This document shows, in pieces, positions 15,547 through 23,986 of a stretch of DNA of 31,688 nucleotides. The stretch's first letter is position 1; the number at the start of each line of letters is the position of its first letter. The stretch comes from Pseudomonadota bacterium (GTDB taxonomy: Bacteria > Desulfobacterota > Desulfovibrionia > Desulfovibrionales > Desulfovibrionaceae). The stretch covers positions 1 to 31,688 of the forward strand of contig JAEYDL010000024.1 in NCBI GenBank assembly GCA_023403845.1, written 5' to 3'. The position numbers and the translations under genes were made by a program. The notes under the pieces were generated by a model. That model had not been told where the DNA came from and ran no database searches. It saw nothing but the letters and a program-made list of their open reading frames with translations.

Positions 15547-16728
15547 ATGGAAACACGGACTCAATACATCATGTACGTTCCGACAAGAACGGTCTTCGGG
15601 GCGGGAAGCCTGAACAGACTGCATGAGCAGGCATTGCCGGGGAAAAAGGCCCTTATCGTCATATCTCAGGGAAAATCCGTGAAGGCCAACGGGTATCTTG
15701 GGCGTACGGAAGACCAACTGCACAAGGCCGGCATCGAGACGGTGCTGTTCGACAGGGTTGAGCAGAATCCCCTGAAGGATACCGTGATGGCAGGAGGCAG
15801 GGCCGCGCGGGAAAACCACTGCGACTTCATTGTGGCTCTCGGTGGCGGAAGCTGCATCGACGCGGGAAAGGCCATTGCCATTATGGCCGCAAACCCGGGT
15901 GACTACTGGGATTACATCGTTTCGGGAACGGGCGGGGGGAAAAGCTTCGTCAACACTCCGTTGCCTGTTGTGGCGATAACGACGACCGCGGGAACGGGAT
16001 CGGAAACGGATGCCAGCTGCGTCATCACCAATCCCGGGACTCAGGAGAAAATCGGGCAGGGGCATCCGACGCTTTTCCCCAGGCTGGCGATCGTCGATCC
16101 TGAACTGATGCTGACGGTCCCTCCGGACTATACGGCTTATCAGGGATTCGACGCGCTTTTTCACAGCACGGAGGCCTATATCTCCGCGTATGCGAATCTG
16201 ATGAGCGACATGTATGCGCTCAGCGCCATTGAGTCGGTGGGACGCAACCTTGCGGCCGCCGTGGCGGATGGAAGCAACCTCGCTGCGCGTGAACGGGTTG
16301 CCTGGGGCAATACTCTTTCCGGGACGGTGATGTGTGTCGGAAGCTGTACAAGCTCTCATGCCATGGAACATGCGATGTCCGCCTATCATCAGGATCTGCC
16401 GCATGGGGCGGGTCTTATCCTGATTAGTCGGGCATACTATTCCTTTTTTATCCGCAAGCACATGTGCGATGACAGGTTCATCCGCATGGCGCAGGCGCTT
16501 GGACATACGGATGCAAAGAGGCCCGAAGATTTCATTGCGGCTCTTGTCGAGCTTCAGAAACAGTGCGGCGTCGGTGAGCTGAAAATGTCCGATTACGGCA
16601 TTACCCCTTCGGAATTCCCGGATTTTGCCCGGAATGCAAAAAAGACGATGGGACGTCTTTTCCCTTCGGATCGGGTCATGCTGTCGGAAGATGATGTCAT
16701 AGCGATATATTCGGAGGCGTACAGATAG
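15547..16728 (+). CDS. Iron-containing (type III) alcohol dehydrogenase
   Basis: A 393-residue NAD(P)-dependent enzyme that interconverts an alcohol and an aldehyde in the cytoplasm. The nucleotide motif GGGSCIDAGKAI (99-110) is present, and metal ligands D202 and H206 (GFDALFHSTEAY), H271 (SSHAMEHAM) and H286 (LPHGAGL) are all there. The start ATG at 15547 is supported by GAGGA about eight bases upstream; an earlier in-frame ATG at 15490 gives an unrelated extension. It stands alone between two TRAP operons, 133 bp before dctP of system 2. Substrates in this family include lactaldehyde, propanediol, 4-hydroxybutyrate and, in Bilophila (SarD), sulfoacetaldehyde; the sequence does not decide between them. 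Confidence 0.9.
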   Translation: METRTQYIMYVPTRTVFGAGSLNRLHEQALPGKKALIVISQGKSVKANGYLGRTEDQLHKAGIETVLFDRVEQNPLKDTVMAGGRAARENHCDFIVALGGGSCIDAGKAIAIMAANPGDYWDYIVSGTGGGKSFVNTPLPVVAITTTAGTGSETDASCVITNPGTQEKIGQGHPTLFPRLAIVDPELMLTVPPDYTAYQGFDALFHSTEAYISAYANLMSDMYALSAIESVGRNLAAAVADGSNLAARERVAWGNTLSGTVMCVGSCTSSHAMEHAMSAYHQDLPHGAGLILISRAYYSFFIRKHMCDDRFIRMAQALGHTDAKRPEDFIAALVELQKQCGVGELKMSDYGITPSEFPDFARNAKKTMGRLFPSDRVMLSEDDVIAIYSEAYR

Positions 16729-16861
16729 TCCGTTCTGGCCTGCATCATGCACACGCTGGGCTGCTTCTCATCAATATTAAATGGATAGCGTGATTTTATT
16801 ACGTTAACGCCAGATATGCGATGTGTCTTGCGAATGTCGCGTTATGAAGCTGGAGGTACTG

Positions 16862-17866
16862 ATGAAAAAGGCCATTCTCATCATATTTGCATTGCTGCTT
16901 GCGTGTTCAGATATTTCTCATGCCGCACAAGACAGGTATATCCTTCGTTTTGGAACCACGCTGACGCCCGGAAACGCCATTTTCAATGCTGTGGAGCATT
17001 TTACAAAGGCTGTGAATGAAAAGACACAAGGCCGTGCGACTGTACAGCTTTTTCACAGCGGTCAGCTCGGAAGCGACCAGATACTGCTGGAACAGGTCAT
17101 TTCCGGTGCTCTGGATTTCGCCTGCTCCAGTCAGGTGAATCTTGCTGCCTTTACGGACGCTTTCATGTGGACGAGTTTTCCGTGTCTGTTCAAAAGTCCG
17201 GAAAGTGCCCAGAAGGTCATTCAGAGTTCCATCGGCGACGAAATGTGGGCAAGGCTCGAATCGCTGGGGGATCTGAAGGTCGTTCACTGGCTTGATTACC
17301 GCAATAACCGCATGGTGTGTTCCCAAAAGGAAGTAAGAGTCCCCGACGACATGGCCGGTTTGAAGATCCGCGCCACGTCTTCTCCGATTGATATTGCGCT
17401 GCTGAAGGCCTACGGGGCGGCTCCTACCCCCGTTGCGTGGGGAGAACTCTACATGGCCCTTGAACAGGGGGTCGTGAACGGGATGCTTGGCGACTGGATG
17501 TACATGGAAAGCGCCAAGCATTATGAGGTATTGAATTACTGTCTTGAAAGCGGTGTCGGTGTCGGCGGCTATGTCTTTCAGGTCATGGTCACCAATAAAA
17601 GAAAGTTTGAAAGCTTTCCTGAGGACATCCAGAAGGCCATCATGGAAGCCGGAGAGGAGGCTTATGAAAAGCTCGTCAGGGAAGCGAAGACGGCCAACGA
17701 CAGCTACAGGGAGCGCTATATCCGGGAGGGCCTGCTGAAGGTTACCCAAAGCACTCCTGAAGAGGATGCCCTGTGGCTTGAAAAGGCGCGGCTCGTATGG
17801 CGGGACAACGCCAAGTACTTGCCGGACGAGTTGTTGAACGACGTTCTGGAAATGCAGGAAGAATAA
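16862..17866 (+). CDS. dctP: TRAP transporter substrate-binding protein DctP (system 2)
   Basis: A 334-residue periplasmic binding protein with a Sec signal peptide (MKKAILIIFALLLACSDISH, cleavage near SHA/AQ). DctP features: LRFGTTLTPGNAIFNA, LEQVISGALDF, LKIRATSSP (ligand-binding Arg) and ELYMALEQGVVNGM. The start at 16862 has GGAGG five bases upstream. It differs clearly from DctP of system 1, so another ligand is likely. MYMESAKHYEVLNY is the usual membrane-subunit-facing region. No strong promoter was found in the 133 bp upstream. Confidence 0.93.
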   Translation: MKKAILIIFALLLACSDISHAAQDRYILRFGTTLTPGNAIFNAVEHFTKAVNEKTQGRATVQLFHSGQLGSDQILLEQVISGALDFACSSQVNLAAFTDAFMWTSFPCLFKSPESAQKVIQSSIGDEMWARLESLGDLKVVHWLDYRNNRMVCSQKEVRVPDDMAGLKIRATSSPIDIALLKAYGAAPTPVAWGELYMALEQGVVNGMLGDWMYMESAKHYEVLNYCLESGVGVGGYVFQVMVTNKRKFESFPEDIQKAIMEAGEEAYEKLVREAKTANDSYRERYIREGLLKVTQSTPEEDALWLEKARLVWRDNAKYLPDELLNDVLEMQEE

Positions 17867-17871
17867 ATTAT

Positions 17872-17912
17872 GGACGCCGCCCGGGGATGGTTTTCTTTCC
17901 CGGGCGGCGTCC
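17872..17912 (+). other. Perfect 14-bp hairpin between dctP and dctQ (system 2)
   Basis: GGACGCCGCCCGGG (17872-17885) pairs perfectly with 17899-17912 around a 13-base loop and is followed by a broken T-rich run. It starts six bases past the dctP stop, the same place as the system 1 hairpin but with unrelated sequence, which points to selection for the structure. Confidence 0.75.
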
Positions 17913-17945
17913 TGTTTGCTTTTGCTGTGAATAAGGACACCGGCC

Positions 17946-18455
17946 ATGAAAAAATGCATTTTCTTTCTCGAACTGGTTGGAGAAAAGATAAATACAGTAT
18001 CGCTTTATATCGTTGGGGCACTTTTGTCCCTGATGGTTGCGATTATCATGTTGCAGGTCGGCATGCGCTACATTGCTGGCAATGCGCTGCAATGGCCGGA
18101 AGAGGTTACCATGTTTTTCATGGCCTGGCTTGCCTTTATCGGTGGTGGAGTCGCTACCTACAAGAGCCAGCACATCTCCATGGACATCGTCTTGCTGTTT
18201 TTCAGGGGGAATGTTGCAGTCACCAGAATCCTGCATCTGGCAGGGAGTCTCACCCTGCTGGTTTTTGCAGTCTTTCTGCTTGTTCAGGGAATTGCCCTTG
18301 TTTCCGAGAGCGGAAGAATCGTCAGCGATGCCATGCGGATTCCCATGTCGTACCCACGGATGGCCATGCCCATTGGCGGAGGGATCATGACCTGGCATTG
18401 CGTAACGAATATCTTGCGTGTTCTGTTCCTTCAACCTGAGACGACAGCGAGCTGA
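17946..18455 (+). CDS. dctQ: TRAP transporter small permease subunit DctQ (system 2)
   Basis: A 169-residue inner-membrane protein with four hydrophobic segments. The DctQ core reads MRYIAGNALQWPEEVTMFF followed by MAWLAFIGGGVATYKSQHIS. AAGGA lies about nine bases before the ATG. dctM follows three bases after its stop. It is more distant from DctQ of systems 1 and 3 than those two are from each other. Confidence 0.92.
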   Translation: MKKCIFFLELVGEKINTVSLYIVGALLSLMVAIIMLQVGMRYIAGNALQWPEEVTMFFMAWLAFIGGGVATYKSQHISMDIVLLFFRGNVAVTRILHLAGSLTLLVFAVFLLVQGIALVSESGRIVSDAMRIPMSYPRMAMPIGGGIMTWHCVTNILRVLFLQPETTAS

Positions 18456-18458
18456 GCC

Positions 18459-19748
18459 ATGGAATCATCGGATGTCGTGTACCTGCTTTTGCCGTTTGTT
18501 CTGACTCTGGTGCTTGGAGCGCCCATCTGCGCCGCTCTTTCTCTTGGGACAATTGTATTCATGCTGGTTACGAAGGCCATCCCCTGCAGCATGATGACCA
18601 TGCAGATGTTCTCGCAGGTTTCGTCGCTGCCGTTGATGGCCATTCCGTTTTTTGTCTTTGCCGGTGATCTCATGAATGAAACCGGCGTATCGCAGCGTCT
18701 GATCGGATTTTGCAAGGTGCTTTTCCAGCACCTCCGCGGAGGGCTGGCCTATGCCATCGTTGTGACGGGGACCCTGTTCGCGGGGCTGACCGGATCAGCC
18801 GTGGCGGAGACGGCAGCCCTTGTAAAGATCATGACGCCGACCATGAAAAGGGAAGGGTATCCCGCCGAATTCACGGCGGCGCTTTGCGCAACGACCGGCA
18901 TACTCGGTCCCATCATTCCCCCCTCCATTCTGTTCATCGTCTACGGCGCGACGATGAATGTTTCCGTTGGGGCTCTTTTCCTGGGGGGCGTGTTCCCCGG
19001 CCTGTTGATGGGGGGAGCCATATTGGTGACGGTCGTCATCATCGCATCCATCAAGCGTTTTCCCAAGAGCGAGCAACGGTTTCGCATTCGTGAAGTCGCA
19101 GCCGGTATCAAGGACGCGTCCTTTTCGCTTTTTATGCCGGTGCTGTTGATGGGCGGAATCCGTTTCGGCATTTTTACCCCTACGGAGGGAGGCGCGGTAG
19201 CCGCATCCTATGCTCTGTTCCTTGGCGTATTTGTTTACAGGACGGTTACTCTGAAGCAGATCTTTCATTCGGCTGTCTCCAGCGGCGTAACCGCCGCCGT
19301 CATTCTGCTGATCGTTTCCGCAACCACGCCGTTTGGCTGGATTGTCACCATCGGCGGTTTTCCCGCCAAAATAGCGGAAATCGCCTTTTCCATGACCCGG
19401 GATCCGCTTGTTATTCTGCTGGGGATCAATATTCTGCTTTTTTTCATGGGAATGTTCATGGAAACGACGGCTACCGTGCTGCTGCTCGGTCCTGTTCTGG
19501 CCCCCATTGCGGCTGGAGTGGGGATTGACCCCGTCCATTTTGCCATGATCATGTGCGTGAATCTCGTAATCGGGATGATTACGCCTCCAGTGGGCATGAC
19601 CCTTTTTGTCGCCGCTCCCATTGCGGGCATTTCCTTTGGACTCATTGTGCGTGCGGTCGTGCCGTTCGCCATATCGGTCATCCTGTCTCTTGTTTTGATC
19701 AATGTATTTCCGTCTATCACGCTCTGGTTGCCATCGGTTCTGAAATAG
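18459..19748 (+). CDS. dctM: TRAP transporter large permease subunit DctM (system 2)
   Basis: A 429-residue inner-membrane sodium-coupled transport subunit with about 12 hydrophobic segments. Landmarks: LPLMAIPFFVFAGDLMNETG, LTGSAVAETAALVKIM, GPIIPPSILFIVYG, FTPTEGGAVAASYAL and ITPPVGMTLF. It directly follows dctQ. No convincing terminator is seen after its stop. Confidence 0.93.
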   Translation: MESSDVVYLLLPFVLTLVLGAPICAALSLGTIVFMLVTKAIPCSMMTMQMFSQVSSLPLMAIPFFVFAGDLMNETGVSQRLIGFCKVLFQHLRGGLAYAIVVTGTLFAGLTGSAVAETAALVKIMTPTMKREGYPAEFTAALCATTGILGPIIPPSILFIVYGATMNVSVGALFLGGVFPGLLMGGAILVTVVIIASIKRFPKSEQRFRIREVAAGIKDASFSLFMPVLLMGGIRFGIFTPTEGGAVAASYALFLGVFVYRTVTLKQIFHSAVSSGVTAAVILLIVSATTPFGWIVTIGGFPAKIAEIAFSMTRDPLVILLGINILLFFMGMFMETTATVLLLGPVLAPIAAGVGIDPVHFAMIMCVNLVIGMITPPVGMTLFVAAPIAGISFGLIVRAVVPFAISVILSLVLINVFPSITLWLPSVLK

Positions 19749-20185
19749 ATGGAAACCATATTGGCTTGTTGTCCGGTTGCGGGAACACGGATAATTTTTC
19801 AGAACGTACAAGACAGGCTTTGGAATGTTCCTGCAGAATCGGCGGCTCTTGCTGCATGAACACGATATATGCCGGGAACAGGCTCTTTTTTGTCTGTCTT
19901 GCGATGCGACGTATGGGACTGCGACCGTCTGCATTTTGGTAATGAACGGGGTTCATGACACAGACTTCATTCAATAGGGTATGATGTTATCCGGTATCAT
20001 ATATTTCCCGGTGCTCAGGAAATCTCATTTCTGGAGCTGAGGCCCGCCTCTGACACTGATGGGCACAATGGCTGTCCTTTCAGGGCGGAGTGTGACTGTA
20101 GGGGCGAACAGGAGTACGACCTGCCCTGTTTTGTATTTTTTATCTGATGACCTGCTGTTTTTACGGTACATTTGCATGGCTGTTA
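19749..20185. other. Intergenic region upstream of TRAP system 3
   Basis: No gene, dctP remnant or mobile element was recognised in these 437 bp on either strand. Short open frames here lack ribosome sites and family-like content. It leads into the system 3 promoter at 20186. Confidence 0.5.
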
Positions 20186-20214
20186 TTGACGAGGATTCTT
20201 TTTTGCGCAATAAT
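20186..20214 (+). promoter_or_regulatory. Sigma-70 promoter of TRAP system 3
   Basis: TTGACG (20186-20191), a 17-base spacer and AATAAT (20209-20214). This is the same -35 and spacing as the system 1 promoter, while the spacer sequence differs. The leader to dctQ is long (about 365 bases) and non-coding as far as can be seen. Confidence 0.68.
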
Positions 20215-20241
20215 ATGAAATATAATTTTATATTATGAAAA
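20215..20241 (+). promoter_or_regulatory. Paired ATGAAA element, candidate operator (TRAP system 3)
   Basis: ATGAAA at 20215 and 20235 lie 20 bp apart, directly after the -10. It matches the system 1 element at 23 of 27 positions while flanking DNA differs, so the element itself appears conserved. The flank also forms an ATAATAT/ATATTAT inverted repeat. Confidence 0.55.
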
Positions 20242-20585
20242 AATGAATCCTGCCGCAACGTGTGAACCGGTCTGCGACGCATGCAGGAGACTAAAGGGGG
20301 AAAGGAGGTTTCCAGACAGAATATACTGACACATTCGAAGGATTCTGCCGGATATGGTCATATTCGGTGAATACCCTGAAAATTGTTTGCGAAAAGAGTG
20401 GACATGATCGGCTCCCGGTAATGGGGGAAAGACCGCGGCAGGCGTTCATGACGACGGATCCGAAAGGCTTGAGCATGCCGATGGGGGCGGCTGCGCGAGT
20501 TGGTCAGCGTCCGGGATAAAAAGAGACCCGGATCCGCACAGCGCACAGAAACACTCCACCGAGACGGCGGAGCATGGAGGTGCAG
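20242..20585. other. Long leader of TRAP system 3
   Basis: No gene is supported. An AAAGGAGG site near 20300 sits in a small GGAAA/TTTCC hairpin and has no start codon in range. A 17-codon frame from 20352 lacks a ribosome site. A 6-bp inverted repeat (TCCGGG at 20510, CCCGGA at 20527) lies before dctQ, where systems 1 and 2 have their dctP-dctQ hairpins. Confidence 0.4.
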
Positions 20586-21098
20586 ATGTTTTCACGCCTT
20601 ATGGAACATCTTGAACGCATCAGCGACTGGGTCAACATTGCCTCAAAATATTTGATCGTAGCCATTCTGACGGCCATGGTGGCGTTCACCTGCTTTCAGG
20701 TTTTCTGTCGATACGTTTTCAACTCCGCCCTGAGCTGGCCTGAAGAGATGAATATTTTCTTCATGGCATGGCTTACGTTTGTGGGATCAAGCATTGCCCT
20801 CAAGCAGTCGGCTCACATCGGGGTGGATCTTTTCATCAATTTCCTTCCGGCCAAGGTCCGTCGGCTCATCCTGACGATTGGACACTGCTTCATGTTCGTC
20901 TTTCTTCTTCTGCTTGTGGATACGGGATACTCCGTCGCCGTGATGAATCTGGGGAATTTTTCTGAAGCCTTGGAAATTCCCCTCATTATTCCCCGTCTCA
21001 GCCTTGTCGTAGGAGGACTGATGATGCTCTTGCAGATGGTATACATTCTATTCAGGGACATTGACGCCCTTATTGGTTCAGGGGAGGTGGCGGCATGA
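20586..21098 (+). CDS. dctQ: TRAP transporter small permease subunit DctQ (system 3)
   Basis: A 170-residue four-helix membrane subunit that is nearly a copy of DctQ of system 1 (SDWVNIASK, NSALSWPEEMNIFFMAW and GSSIALKQSAHIGVD are identical blocks). ATG 20586 is preferred over the in-frame ATG 20574, because GGAGG lies five bases before it and the length then equals system 1. The stop overlaps dctM (ATGA). No dctP precedes it, so this transporter probably borrows a binding protein, most likely DctP of system 1. Confidence 0.91.
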   Translation: MFSRLMEHLERISDWVNIASKYLIVAILTAMVAFTCFQVFCRYVFNSALSWPEEMNIFFMAWLTFVGSSIALKQSAHIGVDLFINFLPAKVRRLILTIGHCFMFVFLLLLVDTGYSVAVMNLGNFSEALEIPLIIPRLSLVVGGLMMLLQMVYILFRDIDALIGSGEVAA

Positions 21099-22378
21099 TC
21101 GGCTGGCTCATAATTCCCTTCTTTCTGGCCATGTTCGCCGGCGTTCCGATTTCTTTCAGTCTCGCGCTGGGCACCATGCTTTTCCTGTTCGTCAGTTCCC
21201 AGGTGCCCATGGAGATAGTGGCGCAACAGCTTTACCAGGCGTCGGCCTCCTTTCCTTTGATGGCTATCCCCTTTTTCCTTCTTGCGGGGGATCTGATGGA
21301 CCGCACCGGCATCACTTCCCGAATCATCAAGTTCGTGACGGTGCTGGTCGGGCGTGTGCATGGCGGACTTGGGCAGGTCATGGTCCTGACGGGAACGATC
21401 TTTGCCGGACTCAGCGGTTCCGGTTCCGCGGATACGGCGGCTCTGACCAAGGTCATGGCCCCCGGCATGGAGAAGGAAGGGTACGATATTGATTTCTGCG
21501 CGGGACTGGCTGCCGCGGTAGGGGTTCTGGGACCCATCATTCCGCCAAGCATCGTAATGATCGTTTACGGCTCCATGATGAATCTTTCCGTGGGGGCGCT
21601 GTTCATGGCCGGTATCCTTCCCGGCATCATGATCGGCGGCGGTCTTATGGCCATGGCCTATTACATCAGCAAGAAGCGCAACTATCCCCGGCGTGAGGAT
21701 CCCTTTACCTGGGGAGAACTGGCCAGCGGTTTCAAGGATGCCGCGCTGGCGCTGCTGATGCCCGTCATTATCCTGTACGGCATTCGCGGCGGTGTGTTTA
21801 CGCCTACGGAGGGCGGAGCCATTGCGGTTCTCTACGCCCTGATACTCGGAATATTCGTCTACCGGACGCTTACGTTTTCGTCCTTTGTCCATTCTCTGGT
21901 TTCAAGCGGCATGACGGCTGCGGTCATCATGCTCATCGTAGCGACGGCCAACGCCTTCGGCTGGCTCATGGCCCTGAACAGCGTGCCTCAGATGATGGGG
22001 AACTTCCTGCTGGAGTTTGCGCACAACAAGTACGTCCTGCTCATGCTGATCAACGTCCTGCTCATTTTCATGGGCATGATCATGGAAACCAACGCCATCA
22101 TTCTGCTGCTGGCTCCCATTCTGGCGCCTGTCGCTGTCGGTATGGGTATTGATCCCATTCACTTCGCGCTGGTGGTCGTGGTGAATCTGTGCATCGGACT
22201 GGCGACGCCGCCGGTCGGACTGAATCTGTTCGTGAGCGCATCGGCTACGGGCATCTCCATGGAGCGTGTGACCAGAGCGGCCATACCGTTCGTGATGGTG
22301 GAATTGACCGTTTTGCTTCTGGTTACGTACCTTCCCGAAATCGTGCTGGTACTGCCCCGGTCGCTCGGTATGGTGTGA
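21095..22378 (+). CDS. dctM: TRAP transporter large permease subunit DctM (system 3)
   Basis: A 427-residue sodium-coupled membrane subunit, a close paralogue of DctM of system 1. Differences cluster in the first 20 residues, scattered helices and the C-terminus; the transport core (LSGSGSADTAAL, GPIIPPSIVMIVYG, FTPTEGGAIAVLYAL, ATPPVGLNLF) is the same. Blocks of 50 to 77 identical bases shared with 13878-15161 include synonymous sites. Confidence 0.92.
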   Translation: MIGWLIIPFFLAMFAGVPISFSLALGTMLFLFVSSQVPMEIVAQQLYQASASFPLMAIPFFLLAGDLMDRTGITSRIIKFVTVLVGRVHGGLGQVMVLTGTIFAGLSGSGSADTAALTKVMAPGMEKEGYDIDFCAGLAAAVGVLGPIIPPSIVMIVYGSMMNLSVGALFMAGILPGIMIGGGLMAMAYYISKKRNYPRREDPFTWGELASGFKDAALALLMPVIILYGIRGGVFTPTEGGAIAVLYALILGIFVYRTLTFSSFVHSLVSSGMTAAVIMLIVATANAFGWLMALNSVPQMMGNFLLEFAHNKYVLLMLINVLLIFMGMIMETNAIILLLAPILAPVAVGMGIDPIHFALVVVVNLCIGLATPPVGLNLFVSASATGISMERVTRAAIPFVMVELTVLLLVTYLPEIVLVLPRSLGMV

Positions 22379-22384
22379 GCCTTC

Positions 22385-22417
22385 GGCGGTTGCCCGTTCC
22401 ATGAACAGGCAGCCGCC
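22385..22417 (+). terminator. Long hairpin after dctM of system 3
   Basis: GGCGGTTGCC (22385-22394) pairs with GGCAGCCGCC (22408-22417) with one G-U pair. An inner GTTC/GAAC stem extends it. It begins six bases after the stop. The following bases are not T-rich, so termination may need Rho. Confidence 0.45.
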
Positions 22418-22491
22418 TTGCACCGACGGGGCGGGAAATCGAACACCGGTTGTTTACGGGCATACTTTGCAGCCTTTCAACCGGGAATAAA

Positions 22492-22533
22492 ATTCTTTTT
22501 GAGTCATTCAAAATGAATCATTCGAAAAGAATG
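22492..22533 (+). promoter_or_regulatory. Three tandem 14-bp palindromic units, candidate activator (UAS) site
   Basis: Units start at 22492, 22506 and 22520 with the pattern ATTC-N5-GAATC: ATTCTTTTTGAGTC, ATTCAAAATGAATC and ATTCGAAAAGAATG. The last two are perfect or near-perfect palindromes. The same units occur at 28187-28214. The nearest downstream gene is mutarotase 2, whose -24/-12 promoter is about 230 bp away. This fits an enhancer for a sigma-54 activator. Confidence 0.62.
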
Positions 22534-22761
22534 CTTCTGGCCGTTTGGTGCATGCGGAAAGAGGGGCGCGGGCTGGTGGGGCGTCCTGACAGAGAGCAGG
22601 CATTGAAAGACGGGGGAAGCGTCCTGACCAAATGATCCGGAATATCCCGAAACTGGGGCCTTTCATGCATGAGAGAGCTGAAGGCCATGGAATTTCAGGA
22701 ACCGGACATAAAAAACGTCCTGTTTATGACAGGCGGCAAACTGCCTGCAACGAACCTGTGT

Positions 22762-22776
22762 TGGCATGAATTTTGT
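22762..22776 (+). promoter_or_regulatory. Candidate sigma-54 (-24/-12) promoter of mutarotase 2
   Basis: TGGCAT, five bases, TTGT (TTGGCATGAATTTTGTTT in context) has the sigma-54 spacing and matches TGGCAC-N5-TTGC except for A-T at the sixth base and T for the final C. Transcription would begin near 22788, 54 bases before the ATG. Confidence 0.5.
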
Positions 22777-22841
22777 TTCTGGAGAAGGAAAAGCGGGGTT
22801 TCGGTCTCGCTATGGAAACCTTTCATAACAGGAAGTGGAAA

Positions 22842-23882
22842 ATGCAGCGCATTTGCAAGGAAATCTTCGGCGAGCACGAAGGCAGGACCGTTCATCTGTT
22901 TCGCCTGACCAACGCCAACGGCATGACCGCCGAACTCATTGAATTCGGCGGACGGATCAAGGGATTGTCCATTCCCGACGGAAAGGGCGGCCTCGACAAC
23001 ATGAGCGTGGGTTTTGAAACTCTGGAACCATATGCCGCCCGGTTCAATCCGTGGTTCGGCGCTCTGGTGGGGCGTACTGCCAGCCGCATCACGGGAGCGA
23101 GCTTCGAACTTGACGGCGTCCGCTACAACCTGTCGGCCAATGGCCCCGGAGGCAGCCTCATGCACGGAGGCTACAAGGGGTTCGACAAGGTGATCTGGAC
23201 CGGAGAAGCCGAGGAAGATGGAGACGGTGCCACGCTGAAGCTGCGTTATGCCGCTGCCGACGGCGAGGAAGGCTACCCCGGCAGGGTCGACGTGCTTGTG
23301 ACGTATCGGCTGGACGATGAAAACCGTTTCCACATGAACTGGGAGGCCGTAACGGACAAGCCGACCATCATCGACATGACCTCGCATGTGTATCTGAATC
23401 TGAACGGGTTCCGCAACGAGAACGTCATGAACGAATATCTTCGGGTGAACGCTTCGGAGTATCTTGAAAAGGACGATACGGGCACGCCCACGGGAACCCT
23501 GTTCTCCGTGGAAGGAACGCCCTTTGATCTGCGCAAGGCCATGCCGCTGGACAAGCTCTCCAACGGCGGCGTGTACAACCCCATCCTCAAGCTGGACGGC
23601 GAAGCCGGAACCCTGCGCGAGGTGGCCGAAGTTTCCATTCCGGAAAAGGGACGCTCCTACAAGCTGTTCACCACAGGCCGCGCCCTTCAGGTGTACAACG
23701 CCTATAACGTGCCGCAGTTCTTCGCCAGCAACGGACTTGAATCGCCCTACGGCAATGCGCCCGGTCTGTGTCTTGAACCGCAGAACTATCCCAATGCGGT
23801 GAATATTCCCTCCATGCCTTCGCCCATCCTGCGTCCTGGGGAAGTATACTCCGAAAAGCAGTATTTCGCCTTCTCCTGGTAA
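22842..23882 (+). CDS. galM: Aldose 1-epimerase (mutarotase) 2
   Basis: A 346-residue mutarotase, paralogue of the one at 6676. Motifs: HGGYKGFDKVIW (catalytic His), DMTSHVYLNLNG (second His) and LEPQNYPNAVNIP (catalytic Glu). Starting at ATG 22842 (MQRICKEIFGEHEGRTVHLF) it aligns with mutarotase 1 from the first residue; AGGA lies eight bases upstream. An in-frame ATG at 22812 has no ribosome site. It appears monocistronic, between its own sigma-54-type promoter and a strong terminator. Its different control from mutarotase 1 suggests a separate sugar or condition. Confidence 0.9.
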   Translation: MQRICKEIFGEHEGRTVHLFRLTNANGMTAELIEFGGRIKGLSIPDGKGGLDNMSVGFETLEPYAARFNPWFGALVGRTASRITGASFELDGVRYNLSANGPGGSLMHGGYKGFDKVIWTGEAEEDGDGATLKLRYAAADGEEGYPGRVDVLVTYRLDDENRFHMNWEAVTDKPTIIDMTSHVYLNLNGFRNENVMNEYLRVNASEYLEKDDTGTPTGTLFSVEGTPFDLRKAMPLDKLSNGGVYNPILKLDGEAGTLREVAEVSIPEKGRSYKLFTTGRALQVYNAYNVPQFFASNGLESPYGNAPGLCLEPQNYPNAVNIPSMPSPILRPGEVYSEKQYFAFSW

Positions 23883-23960
23883 CTCGCCCCTCCAGCCGGC
23901 GTTTTCCGCCTGCCCGGAAACGCCGGTTTCCAATGGGACCGCTTCAGGGCGGTCATGCCG

Positions 23961-23986
23961 AGAGGGGGCCTTCGCCCCCTCTTTTT
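23961..23986 (+). terminator. Intrinsic terminator of mutarotase 2
   Basis: AGAGGGGGC, loop CTTC, GCCCCCTCT, then a T-run to 23986. A further bulged inverted repeat (CCGGCGTTT...AACGCCGG) precedes it near 23898-23930. Confidence 0.88.

Noticed and set aside
16736..16750. TGGCCT-N5-ATGC as a sigma-54 promoter for TRAP system 2
   Set aside because: GG and GC spacing fits, but both boxes are poor, it abuts the alcohol dehydrogenase stop, and no 14-bp units lie upstream.
20352..20405. 17-codon leader peptide in the system 3 leader
   Set aside because: No ribosome site and no attenuator structure linked to it.
20242..20585. Remnant of a lost dctP before dctQ of system 3
   Set aside because: No DctP-like stretch could be read in any frame; only a short hairpin at the expected place remains suggestive.
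22492..22533. 14-bp tandem repeats as plasmid iterons, given the circular closure
   Set aside because: Only two to three units per site, at two sites 5.7 kb apart; no Rep gene or DnaA boxes; both sites stand at enhancer distance from -24/-12 promoters.
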